From: a bacterium
GTDB taxonomy: Bacteria > Planctomycetota > JAFGQW01
Direction: 5' to 3'
Assembly (NCBI GenBank): GCA_030426805.1
Contig: JAUHXU010000004.1
Location: 482,792-546,791 of the forward strand
Length of the DNA: 64,000 nt
The position numbers and the translations under genes were made by a program. The notes beneath the pieces are model-generated. The model saw only the letters and a list, made by a program, of their open reading frames with translations. It was not told the origin of the DNA and made no database searches. Of this stretch, positions 34,030 to 42,985 are shown piece by piece; position 1 is the stretch's first letter, and each line of letters begins with the position of its first letter.

Positions 34030-35235
34030 CTACCGGGTCTTGTAGGTCTCGAGCACGTGCTCGCGCCAGCGCTCCTCGAACACGTTGAACGACCAGCCGT
34101 AGATCCGCTTCAGCGCCTCGTCCTGATCGATCTTCTGGCTGATCAGGTCGACGAAGTCGCGGAACTTCGCCTTGTCCATCTCGGCGAGGTAGCGCACCAG
34201 GCTCCACGCGATCTGGAACTCCTTGCCGGTGAACTCCGACATCTGGAGCTTGGTCTTCAGCTCGGCGATCGGCGTGTACTTGCGGGACGCGACCATCTTG
34301 CGCACGTCCTTCTCCCACTTCCAGCCGCTCACCTGGATGTTCGCGTCGCCGCCCTCGTCGAAGTCGAACGTGTTGTAGCGGGGCGTGATCGATCGCTCGA
34401 TGAAGTGGCCGAAGCCGGTGTGCAACCAACCGGGCAAGTCGAACGACCAGTGCCGATACGCCCAGATCAGCAACTGCGCGAAGCAGTGGTGGAGCTGGTT
34501 GTTGAAGCGCGGGAACGGCCCCTCGTACGGACAGAGGTAGACGAGCGCATCCTTCGCGTAGACGATGTGCTTCTGCCCCGCGACGCTCTTGCGCCCGACG
34601 AACTTGTCCTCGAACTTGAAGTAGTTGTTGCGCTTGAGCACGTAGATCTCGAACGGCGCCTTCTGTCCGAGGTGCGGGCCCATCCCGTAGTCCTTGAGGT
34701 TCCAGCCCTTCACCGCGTCCCAGAAGCGCATCTCCTTCTCGAACTTCAGGTAGAAGCGCATCAGCCGGTTCATCACGAGGTGGCCCATCTTGTGGCCGTC
34801 GAGGGTGCCGACGCGCGCGTTCGGGAAGATCCGCTTCAAGTCGGCGATTTCGTGCTCGAGGAACTCCCAGTTCTTGCGCTCTTCGGGCGTCTTCGGCGCC
34901 ATCTCGACCGCGAGGTTCACGGTGGGGAGCTGGCAGACGAGCTTGATGTGCTTCCACTCGAAGTAGTCGACCTTGCCCTTGATCGCCTTGAGCACCTCGT
35001 CGCCGTCGCGGTCGAGCAACGTGAACGGCTTCATGCGCTCGACGTCGAGCTTGCGCTTGCGGATCAGGCGGCTCGAGTAGATCACCGGGATCTCGATCTC
35101 GCTCATGTCGATCCAGTGGCCGCTTCCGGCACCACGCGACTTCGAGTCGTCGTCCTGCGCGGGGGAGGCGATCGTCATCGCGAGCAACGCGACGACGCTC
35201 GCGAAGATCCGCATCCGGGAGGACTCTCGTCCCAT
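34030..35235 (-). CDS. Secreted peptidase-MA-like protein with lost catalytic residues
   Basis: A protein of 401 residues with a signal peptide (MRIFASVVALLAMTIASPAQ). The C-terminal half has the layout of the gluzincin-like peptidase MA / DUF1570 fold: a helix QLHHCFAQLL where HExxH is expected, followed by LPGWLHTGFGHFIE where the family has PxWLxEGxAxxxE. Both glutamates and the second histidine of the zinc motif are missing, so the protein is probably a non-catalytic relative. The N-terminal half is unassigned. ATG 35235 was preferred to ATG 35241 because the GGAAGG sequence is better spaced from it. Divergent from the small lipoprotein gene. Confidence 0.6.
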   Translation of the reverse strand: MGRESSRMRIFASVVALLAMTIASPAQDDDSKSRGAGSGHWIDMSEIEIPVIYSSRLIRKRKLDVERMKPFTLLDRDGDEVLKAIKGKVDYFEWKHIKLVCQLPTVNLAVEMAPKTPEERKNWEFLEHEIADLKRIFPNARVGTLDGHKMGHLVMNRLMRFYLKFEKEMRFWDAVKGWNLKDYGMGPHLGQKAPFEIYVLKRNNYFKFEDKFVGRKSVAGQKHIVYAKDALVYLCPYEGPFPRFNNQLHHCFAQLLIWAYRHWSFDLPGWLHTGFGHFIERSITPRYNTFDFDEGGDANIQVSGWKWEKDVRKMVASRKYTPIAELKTKLQMSEFTGKEFQIAWSLVRYLAEMDKAKFRDFVDLISQKIDQDEALKRIYGWSFNVFEERWREHVLETYKTR

Positions 35236-35252
35236 CGTCATTCCTTCCGCTC

Positions 35253-35282
35253 TTGCGTGGCCAGCGACCGAAACCGTAGCAT
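35253..35282 (+). promoter_or_regulatory. Candidate promoter for the small lipoprotein gene
   Basis: TTGCGT (35253-35258) and TAGCAT (35277-35282) are separated by 18 bases, about 40 bases before the lipoprotein ATG, in the short intergenic region shared with the divergent peptidase-MA-like gene. Confidence 0.35.
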
Positions 35283-35322
35283 ACCGCGGTCCGCGACCGC
35301 ACCGCTATCGAGAGGACCCGTG

Positions 35323-35664
35323 ATGCCCGCCCGACGACTCTGCCGGAGCCTCCTCGGCGTCCTCGCCGTCGCCTTGGCGTCGTGCGCGACGACGCCGCGG
35401 ACCGAACTCCGTCTGTCCGCGCCCGATCGCTACGAGGCCGGCAGCCAGGTGACGATCGTCGCACGGTCGGCCGCCGGAGGCATCCGGCTCGTGATCACCG
35501 ACCGACGCGGCACGATCCACTTCGACTCCAACCGCGAACGGTGGGAGGACGACACCGTGCTCCGCATCCACTGGGTGCCGCCGTACAACGGCGTTCCGCC
35601 GTTTCGGATCGAAGCGACCGATGCCGAGGGGGAGCGCCGCGTGCACCGCCTGCGCCAGCGGTGA
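35323..35664 (+). CDS. Small lipoprotein of unknown function
   Basis: This protein of 113 residues has a lipoprotein signal peptide with lipobox ALASC (Cys21). The mature part is a single small beta-rich domain (EAGSQVTIVARSAAGGIRLVITD and so on) that looks like an Ig-like or DUF4384-type sandwich, but I do not recognise the family. ATG 35323 is preceded by AGAGGA. The gene is convergent with the amidohydrolase array and ends 10 bases from it. Confidence 0.65.
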   Translation: MPARRLCRSLLGVLAVALASCATTPRTELRLSAPDRYEAGSQVTIVARSAAGGIRLVITDRRGTIHFDSNRERWEDDTVLRIHWVPPYNGVPPFRIEATDAEGERRVHRLRQR

Positions 35665-35674
35665 CGCGGGCGCG

Positions 35675-37669
35675 CTACTTCTCGGGCTGCTGCTTCTTCG
35701 GCTGCGGCTTCGTCTCCTGGCCGGGGGGCGGCTTGCGCCACTGCCAGATCGGCTTCACGACGCGACCGCGGCGCACGTAGTCGAAGAGCGTCTCCGCGTC
35801 CTTCTCGTAGGTCAGCCGCCCGTCGACGTAGGCGCGCTCGACGAACGTGTGGTGGTCGAACGGATCGCCGTCGAGCACAAGCACGTCCGCGTCCTTGCCG
35901 ACGTCGAGCGAGCCGGTCCGGTCCGCGATGCCGAGCAACTCCGCCGCATTGAGCGTGATCGCCTTCAGCCCGTCCTTGCGGGGCAGGCCGCCGCGGACCG
36001 CGAACCCGGCGTCGAGCGCGATCGTCAGGAGGTCGCGGCCCGGAATCCCGACGGAGCCGAGCAGCGGCAGCGGCGGGATGACCGTCACGCGCACGCCGGC
36101 GGCCGCGAGCTTCGCGGCGTTCTCGATGCTCCACCCGTGACGGTAGATCGTCGCGCGCGGGTTGCGGGGGCGGTCGGTCGGATCCAACCGTCGCCGCGGG
36201 TTCAGCACGACCGATGCGTTGGCCCGCCCGATCTCCTCGGCGATCGCCCAGCCTTCGGCCGCACCGTCGATGACGAGTTCGAGGCCGAGGCGTCGGGTGA
36301 TCTCGAGCGCGAGGCGAATCCGGTCGACCGAGTCGGCGAACACGCGCAGTGCACGCTTGCGCTCGACGAGCGGTAGCCACTTGCTCGCGCCCTTGGGCTT
36401 CTTGACCGTCTTCGGCTTGACCGGCTTCGGGCCGAGGTCCTTCTTCTTCGCCTTCTTGTCGGCCTTGTACTGCTTGTTGTCGTCGTTGTACTTCGCGAGC
36501 GCCTCGTCGTAGTCCTTCTTCTCCGCGAGGTAGCGCTCGATCGCGGCGACCTCCTCGAGGAGCTTGTAGCGACGCAACCCGGTCATCGGGCGCAGATCCA
36601 TCACGAGGAACCGACCCGACGACACGTACATGTCGTCCAGCCGATCGCGCGCCATCTTCAGGACCGTGCCGTCGGTCCCGGCGGTGGGGGGGATCACGGC
36701 GCCGAAGAACATCTGAAACTCGGGTGCGGCGCGCGTCCCGGCGAGCCACGCGGTCGTGATACCCGCGGCGTTCATCATCATCACGTCGCGCCCGGTCGGG
36801 TTCAGCTCGCCCTTGATCGCGCCGTCGGGCGGATCGACGCCGAGCAGGCGGCCGGCCGTCGGCGGGTACGCGAGGAACGCCCGGCCGACCGACGCGCCGA
36901 GTTGGGCCGCGACGCGCTGGGCCGGATGGCGCGCGAGCAGCGAGAGCCGGCCCGCATCGCCGGGCAGGAGGTTCTGCGCCCGGAAGACGACGTCGATGTC
37001 GGCGCACACGCAGGCGGAGCCGTGCAGGTGCGCCTCGGTCGACGGGTCGGCGCGGTAGGCGACGTCGCCGTCGGCGAAGTGCGGCCCATCGATCGCATGC
37101 GTGTGGCCGCCGCACGAATCGCACGGCGTGCACGTCTCGCAACCCTCATGCGCGTGAGCGTCATGCGCGTGCGGGTCGACCACCGTCGAGGCACCGTGGT
37201 GATGGTGGTCGTGGGTCGCCTCGTCGCGAGACTCACCGATCCCGGCGTTGAAACCGAAGCGCCCGGTGCCGAGCCCGACGCCCCAGACGAGCGGTGCGAT
37301 GAAACCGGGACAGACGGTCTTCCCGGTGCAGTCGACGACGGTGGCGCCCTCGGGCACCTCGACGTCCTCGCCGACCGCGTGGATCTCGCCGTCCTTGATC
37401 ACGACCGTGCCGCGGCGGAGCGTCCGGCCACTGACGGTGATCACCTTGGCGTTCGTCAACGCGACGAACGGCGGGGCGTCGGCGTCCTTGCCGTCGTCCT
37501 TCGCGTCCTTCGACTTGTCGCCCTTCTTCGCGGACTTCTTCGAGCCCTTCTTCGCCTCGACCTTCTTCGGCGACTTCTTCTTGTCCTTGTCGTCGTCGCC
37601 GGCCGTGGCCGTCGCAGCGAAGAGAACCAGGGCGGCGAGGGCGATCGCCCGATTGCGCAGCGCGTTCAC
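35675..37669 (-). CDS. Amidohydrolase-like protein 1, with His/Cys-rich insertion
   Basis: This exported protein of 664 residues is the last gene of the array. After a signal peptide comes a Lys-rich linker (residues 28-60), then the amidohydrolase N-terminal beta part (VALTNAKVITVSG, GTVVIKDGEIHAVG). The metal motif expected after PGF is replaced (CPGFIAPLVWG), so HxH is absent. A remarkable insertion at residues 153-222 contains about a dozen histidines (HDHHHHG, HAHDAHAHEG), the motif CETCTPCDSC (Cys177, 180, 183, 186) and another CVC. The C-terminal GKDADVLVLDGDPFD is typical. Residues 395-430 are a Lys-rich stretch. The GTG start overlaps gene 2 by GTGA. A metal-binding rather than catalytic role is possible. 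Confidence 0.78.
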   Translation of the reverse strand: MNALRNRAIALAALVLFAATATAGDDDKDKKKSPKKVEAKKGSKKSAKKGDKSKDAKDDGKDADAPPFVALTNAKVITVSGRTLRRGTVVIKDGEIHAVGEDVEVPEGATVVDCTGKTVCPGFIAPLVWGVGLGTGRFGFNAGIGESRDEATHDHHHHGASTVVDPHAHDAHAHEGCETCTPCDSCGGHTHAIDGPHFADGDVAYRADPSTEAHLHGSACVCADIDVVFRAQNLLPGDAGRLSLLARHPAQRVAAQLGASVGRAFLAYPPTAGRLLGVDPPDGAIKGELNPTGRDVMMMNAAGITTAWLAGTRAAPEFQMFFGAVIPPTAGTDGTVLKMARDRLDDMYVSSGRFLVMDLRPMTGLRRYKLLEEVAAIERYLAEKKDYDEALAKYNDDNKQYKADKKAKKKDLGPKPVKPKTVKKPKGASKWLPLVERKRALRVFADSVDRIRLALEITRRLGLELVIDGAAEGWAIAEEIGRANASVVLNPRRRLDPTDRPRNPRATIYRHGWSIENAAKLAAAGVRVTVIPPLPLLGSVGIPGRDLLTIALDAGFAVRGGLPRKDGLKAITLNAAELLGIADRTGSLDVGKDADVLVLDGDPFDHHTFVERAYVDGRLTYEKDAETLFDYVRRGRVVKPIWQWRKPPPGQETKPQPKKQQPEK

Positions 37670-39066
37670 TTCCCGCTCCTTTCGTCGGCTCGATGGCCGT
37701 GCTCGGGACCGTCGTCATGGTCGTCGTCGTGATCGTCGTCGCCGTGGCAGTGCGCCTCGTGCACGACGCGGCCGCCGAGCACGACGTAGCGCATCTCGGC
37801 GAGCGGGGTCGAGAGGGGGTCGCGGGAGAAGACGATCAGGTCGCCGCGCTTGCCCTTTTCGAGCGTGCCGACCGAATCGGCCACGCCGAGCCACTTCGCC
37901 GGCACCGCGGTGATCGCCCGGATCGCGACGTCGCGATCGAGGCCGGTGCGGATCAGCCCCGCCAGGTTGAAGAACATGCCGCGCATCGCGCCGACCGTAT
38001 CCGCGCCCGGGCGGAAAGCGATCTCGACGCCGGCCGCCGCGAGTTCCGCGGCGGGGTTGCGCAGCACGCGGGAGTCGCGCATCGTCGTCAGGCTCGGCGT
38101 CAGCAACACGGGGTAGCCGCGCTCGACGATCCGGTCCTTCATGCCGATCGCACCACGACCGCTGGTGACGAGGATCGCGTCGAGTTCGTGGTCGTCGCCG
38201 AGGATGTCATCGAAGTGCACCATCGCCTTGGGCTCCTCGATCTCGAGCAGCACGCGGATCGTCTTCTCGCGCGCGGCGGCGATCCACTCGATGTTCGACT
38301 TCATCTCCGGCACCTTGGGGCCAGCCTTCTTCTTGTCCTTCTTCTCGTCGGCGACGGTCTTCTTCTCGTCGTCGGACTTCTTCTTCTCGGCCTTCTTCTT
38401 CTTCTCGGCCTCGCGCTTGCGCTTTCGCTCCTCGCGCTTCTCCCATTCGGCGCGACGCTTCTTCGCGTCGTCGATCTTCTTTCGCTCGCTCTTCGCGCGG
38501 CTCAGCAGGTTCTTGAGCCCGCTGCTCGCGGAGTCGCCGCCGGGAAACGCGAGGCGCAGCAGCGCGCGCTCGCGCACGACCATGTCCGATGCCTTCGCAC
38601 CGTGGGGGCGGAGCACCGACACGAGGCCGGTGAACCCGCCGCCGCTGCCGGGGACGAGGCCGTAGGTCGTCACGCCGGCCTCGAGGATTTCGTCGAACAC
38701 GGGTTGGCGCGTGAACAGTTCCTCCGTCGGCACCGTGTCGGACTTGTTCTTGAAGCCGCTGCCGACCCGGAACGAGCGCGCGCGGGAGAACGTGCCGAGG
38801 CGCGAATACGGGTTCACGACACCGGGGTAGACGACGCCGTCTTCGACCTCGACGACGCGCGCACCCGACGGCACCTCGACGTCGGCGGCGGGGCCGATCG
38901 CGTCGATCAGGCCGTCCTTGATCACGATCACGCCGTCGGCGATCGGGTCGCCCTTGGCCGTGACGATCCGCTTCGCCTTGACCGCGACGACCCGGTCGTC
39001 GCCGGCGCAGAGCGACCCGACCGGCAGCAGCGCGAGCGCCAGTCCGATGATCCATACGCGTCGCAT
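37666..39066 (-). CDS. Amidohydrolase-like protein 2, with His/Asp-rich tail
   Basis: This protein of 466 residues has a signal peptide (MRRVWIIGLALALLPVGSLC). The amidohydrolase features are KRIVTAKGDPIADGVIVIKDG, the GVVYPGVVNPYSRLG segment (no HxH) and GTLEKGKRGDLIVFSRDPL near the end. Around residues 185-245 is a long Lys/Glu-rich coiled coil with runs of KKK. The last 28 residues are rich in His and Asp (HCHGDDDHDDDHDDG, HGH), a probable metal-binding tail. ATG 39066 overlaps the stop of gene 3 by one base (TGATG). Catalysis by the usual binuclear metal mechanism seems unlikely. Confidence 0.78.
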   Translation of the reverse strand: MRRVWIIGLALALLPVGSLCAGDDRVVAVKAKRIVTAKGDPIADGVIVIKDGLIDAIGPAADVEVPSGARVVEVEDGVVYPGVVNPYSRLGTFSRARSFRVGSGFKNKSDTVPTEELFTRQPVFDEILEAGVTTYGLVPGSGGGFTGLVSVLRPHGAKASDMVVRERALLRLAFPGGDSASSGLKNLLSRAKSERKKIDDAKKRRAEWEKREERKRKREAEKKKKAEKKKSDDEKKTVADEKKDKKKAGPKVPEMKSNIEWIAAAREKTIRVLLEIEEPKAMVHFDDILGDDHELDAILVTSGRGAIGMKDRIVERGYPVLLTPSLTTMRDSRVLRNPAAELAAAGVEIAFRPGADTVGAMRGMFFNLAGLIRTGLDRDVAIRAITAVPAKWLGVADSVGTLEKGKRGDLIVFSRDPLSTPLAEMRYVVLGGRVVHEAHCHGDDDHDDDHDDGPEHGHRADERSGK

Positions 39067-40394
39067 CAGAACCGCCGCCCCTCTCGCGCGTCGTAGGCGA
39101 TCACGCCGTAGACGAAGACCTGCTCGACCCACGCGGTGACGTCGAGCGGCGGACCGGTCCGAATCTGGATGTCCGCGTCCTTGCCCACCGCGAGGCTGCC
39201 GATCCGATCGGCGAGGTTGAGCGCGCGGGCGTTGTTGATCGTCAGTGCGGCGACCGCGGCGCGCTCGTCGAGCCCGAGCCGCGTCGCCATCGTGCCGCAC
39301 AACCAGTGGTCGGTCTGCGGGATCACCGGGCAGTCGGTGTTCAACGTCAAGTTGCGCACGCCGCCTTCCCACCACAGCGCGCCGAGGCCGAGATACCGCC
39401 CGGTGTTCGGGTCGAGGTAGAAGCCGCGCGGCCCGGCATCGGTGTGGATGCCGCGCTTGGCGAACTCCGGCGCGTTCTGAAACGCATCGAACGACGCGTG
39501 CGAGCAGAAGAAGCGGGGGACCTGCACCTCGTCGTGGAAGATCCGCATCGTCGACTGGATCACCTGGGCGACCTGCGTGTGGATGATCACCGGGTAGAGA
39601 CCGGCGAACAGGCCGCGGAAGTTCTCGAGGTCGGCGCGATACTCGGGCCGCTGCTTCGTCTTGCCGTTCTCGAACGCGGTCCACGCCTCGTGGTAGGCCT
39701 TGCCGCGCAACAGCGTCTCGCGGATCAGGTAGTTCATGCCCATCCGGCTGCGCCCGATGTCGCCGAAGCGCTCGGGGTTGCCCGCCTGCGCGACCTTGAG
39801 CGCGCCGGGATACCGGACGACGATCTCCTCCGGCGAGTCGCCGTAGGTCTTCACGACCGCGCCCCAGCCGCCCATGTTCGAGCCGCTGCCGGGGATGAAC
39901 AGCGCCGCGGTGACGCCGGCCGCGAGTGCGTTGCGCACGAGCGTGTTGTTCGGATTGATCGTGTCGACCGAGCGCAAGCCTGGGTTCACCTGATGCACGG
40001 TGTCGTTCAGGTCGCTGCCCCAGCCCGACGCGGTCGCCGCCTGGTTGTGGCAGTGCAGGTCGACGAAGCCCGGCATCGCCCACGAGTCGCGCTTGTCGAC
40101 GAGCGTGTAGCCGTCGGGAATCGCGATCGACGCGACCGGCCCGAGGGCTTCGATCTTGCCGTCCTTGACGAGGATCACGCCGTTGTCGATGACGCGCCCG
40201 AACGGATCCTTCGCGGTCGGCTCCATCGTCAGGATCTTCTTGACGCGGATCGCCCAGCGTTTGCCGAAGCGCTCTGCCGGTCCGGTGCCGAAGTAGGGCT
40301 TCAGGCTGCTCGGGTTCACCTCGATCTGCGCGTCCGCGACCGCGCCGACGAGCGCGATCACGATGCCGATCGATGCCGCATGGACACGCTTCAT
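39066..40394 (-). CDS. Amidohydrolase 3, the only array member with an intact metal site
   Basis: This protein of 442 residues has a signal peptide (ending VADAQ). The metal motif is intact: PGFVDLHCH (His114, His116), with later VIIHTQ, CSHASFD and NTDCP carrying the remaining expected His and Asp ligands. The C-terminal GSLAVGKDADIQI is characteristic of imidazolonepropionase-like amidohydrolases. It also lacks the Lys-rich insertion seen in several other members. It probably hydrolyses a C-N bond of a cyclic or peptide-like compound in the periplasm; the substrate is unknown. Coupled to gene 4 by ATGA and to gene 2 by TGATG. Confidence 0.85.
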   Translation of the reverse strand: MKRVHAASIGIVIALVGAVADAQIEVNPSSLKPYFGTGPAERFGKRWAIRVKKILTMEPTAKDPFGRVIDNGVILVKDGKIEALGPVASIAIPDGYTLVDKRDSWAMPGFVDLHCHNQAATASGWGSDLNDTVHQVNPGLRSVDTINPNNTLVRNALAAGVTAALFIPGSGSNMGGWGAVVKTYGDSPEEIVVRYPGALKVAQAGNPERFGDIGRSRMGMNYLIRETLLRGKAYHEAWTAFENGKTKQRPEYRADLENFRGLFAGLYPVIIHTQVAQVIQSTMRIFHDEVQVPRFFCSHASFDAFQNAPEFAKRGIHTDAGPRGFYLDPNTGRYLGLGALWWEGGVRNLTLNTDCPVIPQTDHWLCGTMATRLGLDERAAVAALTINNARALNLADRIGSLAVGKDADIQIRTGPPLDVTAWVEQVFVYGVIAYDAREGRRF

Positions 40395-42985
40395 CGCTTT
40401 CCTCCGTCCCGGGCGTCGAAGACGACGCGCCCGTCCGCGACGACGAGCTCGATGCGGCTCGCGACGTCGAAGGGGTCGCCGCTGAAGACGACGAGATCCC
40501 CGTCCTTGCCTACCTCGATCGTCCCGACGCGGTCGTCGATGTGAAAGAGCTTCGCGGCGTCGACCGTGAGGCCGCGTAGCGCAGCGGCCTTCGCCATCCC
40601 GCGCCGGACCGCGAGCGCCGCGTGCAACGGCAGGAACTGCGCACCGCTCGTCCGACCGGTGTAGAACCCGACCGGCAGTCGCGCATCGCTGATCGCACGC
40701 GCACTGCTCACGAGGCCGAGCGTGCGGTCGCGGAACTCGTACGGGGGCGTGACGACCAGCCCGGCGGCGCCGCGCTTGACCGCGTCGACGACGCGATGGG
40801 CTTCACGCGCCCCTTGGAGCACCGGCTTGACGCCGTAGGTCGTCAGCACGCCGAGCGCCGCCTCGATCGTGTCCTCGCGGTCGAGGATCACGACGAGCCG
40901 CGCCTCACCGGCGAGCACCGCCGCCCAGGGCTCGAGCGCATCGTCACGCTTCGGCTCGGTCGGCTTCTTCGGTGCTTTCTTCGCGGTCGACTTGTCGCTC
41001 TTCTTCTCGTCGGCGGGGGGCGCCGCGAGCGACGCGATCCCGTCCTTCTTCTCGGACTTCGCGTCCGATTTGTCGCTTGCCTTGTCGCTTGCCGGTGCGG
41101 CGGCGAGCGCCTTCTCGTAGGCTGCGAGATCGCGTTCGTACTTCTCGCGCTTCGCGACGTAGGCCTTCGCCTTCTTCAGCTGCGAATCGAGTGACTTCGC
41201 CGCGGCTGCGCGTGACGCGCCGTCCGACAGCGTCATCTTGTAGCGAACGCCGGCCACCCGACGCAGCACGAACCCGTCCCGCTCGCGAGCACCGAGCTTC
41301 ACCGCGGCCATCTGGGCGTTGATGTCGCCGGCCGGCGCGAGGATCGCGCTCGTGACGCCGGCGCGCAGCACCGCATCGAAGGCCTCGTCACCGACCTCGA
41401 TCGCGTCGACCAGGTTCTCGCCGAACTTCACCGCCTTGGCGGAGCGCCCCGGCCGTGGGAAACCCGTCGGACTCGACCCGGTCGTCGCGAGTCGGTCGCG
41501 GTGCACGCCGATCGACGATTGGCAATCGATGAAGCCGGGCGTCACGATGCTGCCGGGCAAGTCGTAGACGCGAGCGGTCGACGGAATCGCGAGCCCTTCG
41601 CCGACGTCGGTGATCCGGCCGTCCTCGATCAGCACGGTCGCATTGCCGAGTGTCCGGCCCGCCATCGTCATCACGCGCGCCGCGCGGATCGCGAGGATCT
41701 CGGCCGGCTTGCGATCGGCGGGGCGCCGATAGACCGACTCACCGCCGACGAAGACCTCCAGCGGCTCGGCGCGCGCGTCGAACGGATCGCGGTCGAGCAC
41801 GACGAAATCGGCGTGCCGGCCGGGACCGATCGAACCGACGCGGTCCGCGACGCCGCAGATGTCGGCGGCGGTCGACGTGATCGCGGCGAGGGCCGCTTCG
41901 CGCGGCAGTCCGAACCGCGCCGCATAGCCGGCGCCGAGCAAGAGGTGCGCGGGATTCTCGCCGAACGGCAGGCAGAGCGCGACGCGCACGCCGGCCGCGT
42001 GCAGGCGTGCCGCGTTGCGCAGGTCGCGTTCGCCGGCGCGGAGGTCCCGCGTGTGGTCGCTGCCGTCCGCGCGGCCGACGAACGCGTGCACGTCGACGAC
42101 GACCGGCACCTTCGCGGCGGCGATCGCCGGCGCGAGGCGATACGCCTCGGTCGCGCCCTCGAGCACGATGTCGATGCCGAACGTGCGCTTGAGATCGAGC
42201 GCTTGCAGCACGTCGACCGCGAGCCGCGCGTGGACGCGCACCGGCAGTTTCCGTTCGAGGACCGGCAACAGTGCCTCGAGGCGCGGATCGATCGCGGCGC
42301 CCGCCGCGCGATCCCGCGCGTAGTCCTGTGCGTCGGACAGCAGCGTCCGAAGCGCCGCGATCGCGCCCAAGCGCGTCGTCGGACGCTGACGGGTCGCGGG
42401 CTTGAGCGGGTCGCGCGCCGACGGGCGGCGCGGCGGGTCGAACCGGGCGGGCGGATCCCACGCCTCGGGCCCGAGGTTCACGCGGAGTGCCGCGACGTCG
42501 CGAACGACGCGCGCATCCGCGTCGCCGCCGGTCCGCACGACCGCACCGACGCCGGAGACGAGCCGCCACGGATTCGGCGACACGTAGAGCGCGGTCACGC
42601 CGCCTCGGAGCAGCGACGGGTTCTTCGCGTAGAGGTCGAGGCCGTCCAGCACGCGAACCTCCGGGTCGATCGACTCGTCGCTCGCGCGCATGCTCGTGCT
42701 CGCGTAGGCGAGCGGGTTCACGAGACCCGGCATCACGACGCGGTTGCGCCAGTCGACCTCCCGCGCACCGGCGGGCACGGCGACATCGGCGCCGACCGCC
42801 CGGATCACGCCGTCGCGCACGACGATCGTCACGTTCGTCTCGCTCGCGCCCCCGGCGCGGATCAACGTGCCCACGCGATACGCGACGACATCGGCTTTCG
42901 ATGCCTGCGCGACCAGCGACGGGGCGGTGCATGCCGCGGCGATCAGCGCGGCCGAGAACAGCAGGGGCAGCCTACGCACGGTCAC
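40391..42985 (-). CDS. Amidohydrolase-like protein 4, two domains in tandem
   Basis: A protein of about 864 residues made of two consecutive amidohydrolase-like modules. The first runs to about residue 430 (VVMPGLVNPLAYAS; GSIGPGRHADFVVLDRDPFD), and the second begins at AILAIRAARVMTMAG (VTPGFIDCQSSIG; GTIEVGKDGDLVVFSGDPFD). Neither has HxH. The second module holds a Lys/Asp/Ser-rich insertion of about 90 residues. A signal peptide (RRLPLLFSAALIAAACTAP) follows the start. The start is uncertain: GTG codons at 43009, 42985 and 42979 are in frame, and 42985 (VTVRRLPLL) is given because it keeps the signal peptide and a short overlap with gene 5. Confidence 0.78.
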   Translation of the reverse strand: MTVRRLPLLFSAALIAAACTAPSLVAQASKADVVAYRVGTLIRAGGASETNVTIVVRDGVIRAVGADVAVPAGAREVDWRNRVVMPGLVNPLAYASTSMRASDESIDPEVRVLDGLDLYAKNPSLLRGGVTALYVSPNPWRLVSGVGAVVRTGGDADARVVRDVAALRVNLGPEAWDPPARFDPPRRPSARDPLKPATRQRPTTRLGAIAALRTLLSDAQDYARDRAAGAAIDPRLEALLPVLERKLPVRVHARLAVDVLQALDLKRTFGIDIVLEGATEAYRLAPAIAAAKVPVVVDVHAFVGRADGSDHTRDLRAGERDLRNAARLHAAGVRVALCLPFGENPAHLLLGAGYAARFGLPREAALAAITSTAADICGVADRVGSIGPGRHADFVVLDRDPFDARAEPLEVFVGGESVYRRPADRKPAEILAIRAARVMTMAGRTLGNATVLIEDGRITDVGEGLAIPSTARVYDLPGSIVTPGFIDCQSSIGVHRDRLATTGSSPTGFPRPGRSAKAVKFGENLVDAIEVGDEAFDAVLRAGVTSAILAPAGDINAQMAAVKLGARERDGFVLRRVAGVRYKMTLSDGASRAAAAKSLDSQLKKAKAYVAKREKYERDLAAYEKALAAAPASDKASDKSDAKSEKKDGIASLAAPPADEKKSDKSTAKKAPKKPTEPKRDDALEPWAAVLAGEARLVVILDREDTIEAALGVLTTYGVKPVLQGAREAHRVVDAVKRGAAGLVVTPPYEFRDRTLGLVSSARAISDARLPVGFYTGRTSGAQFLPLHAALAVRRGMAKAAALRGLTVDAAKLFHIDDRVGTIEVGKDGDLVVFSGDPFDVASRIELVVADGRVVFDARDGGKR

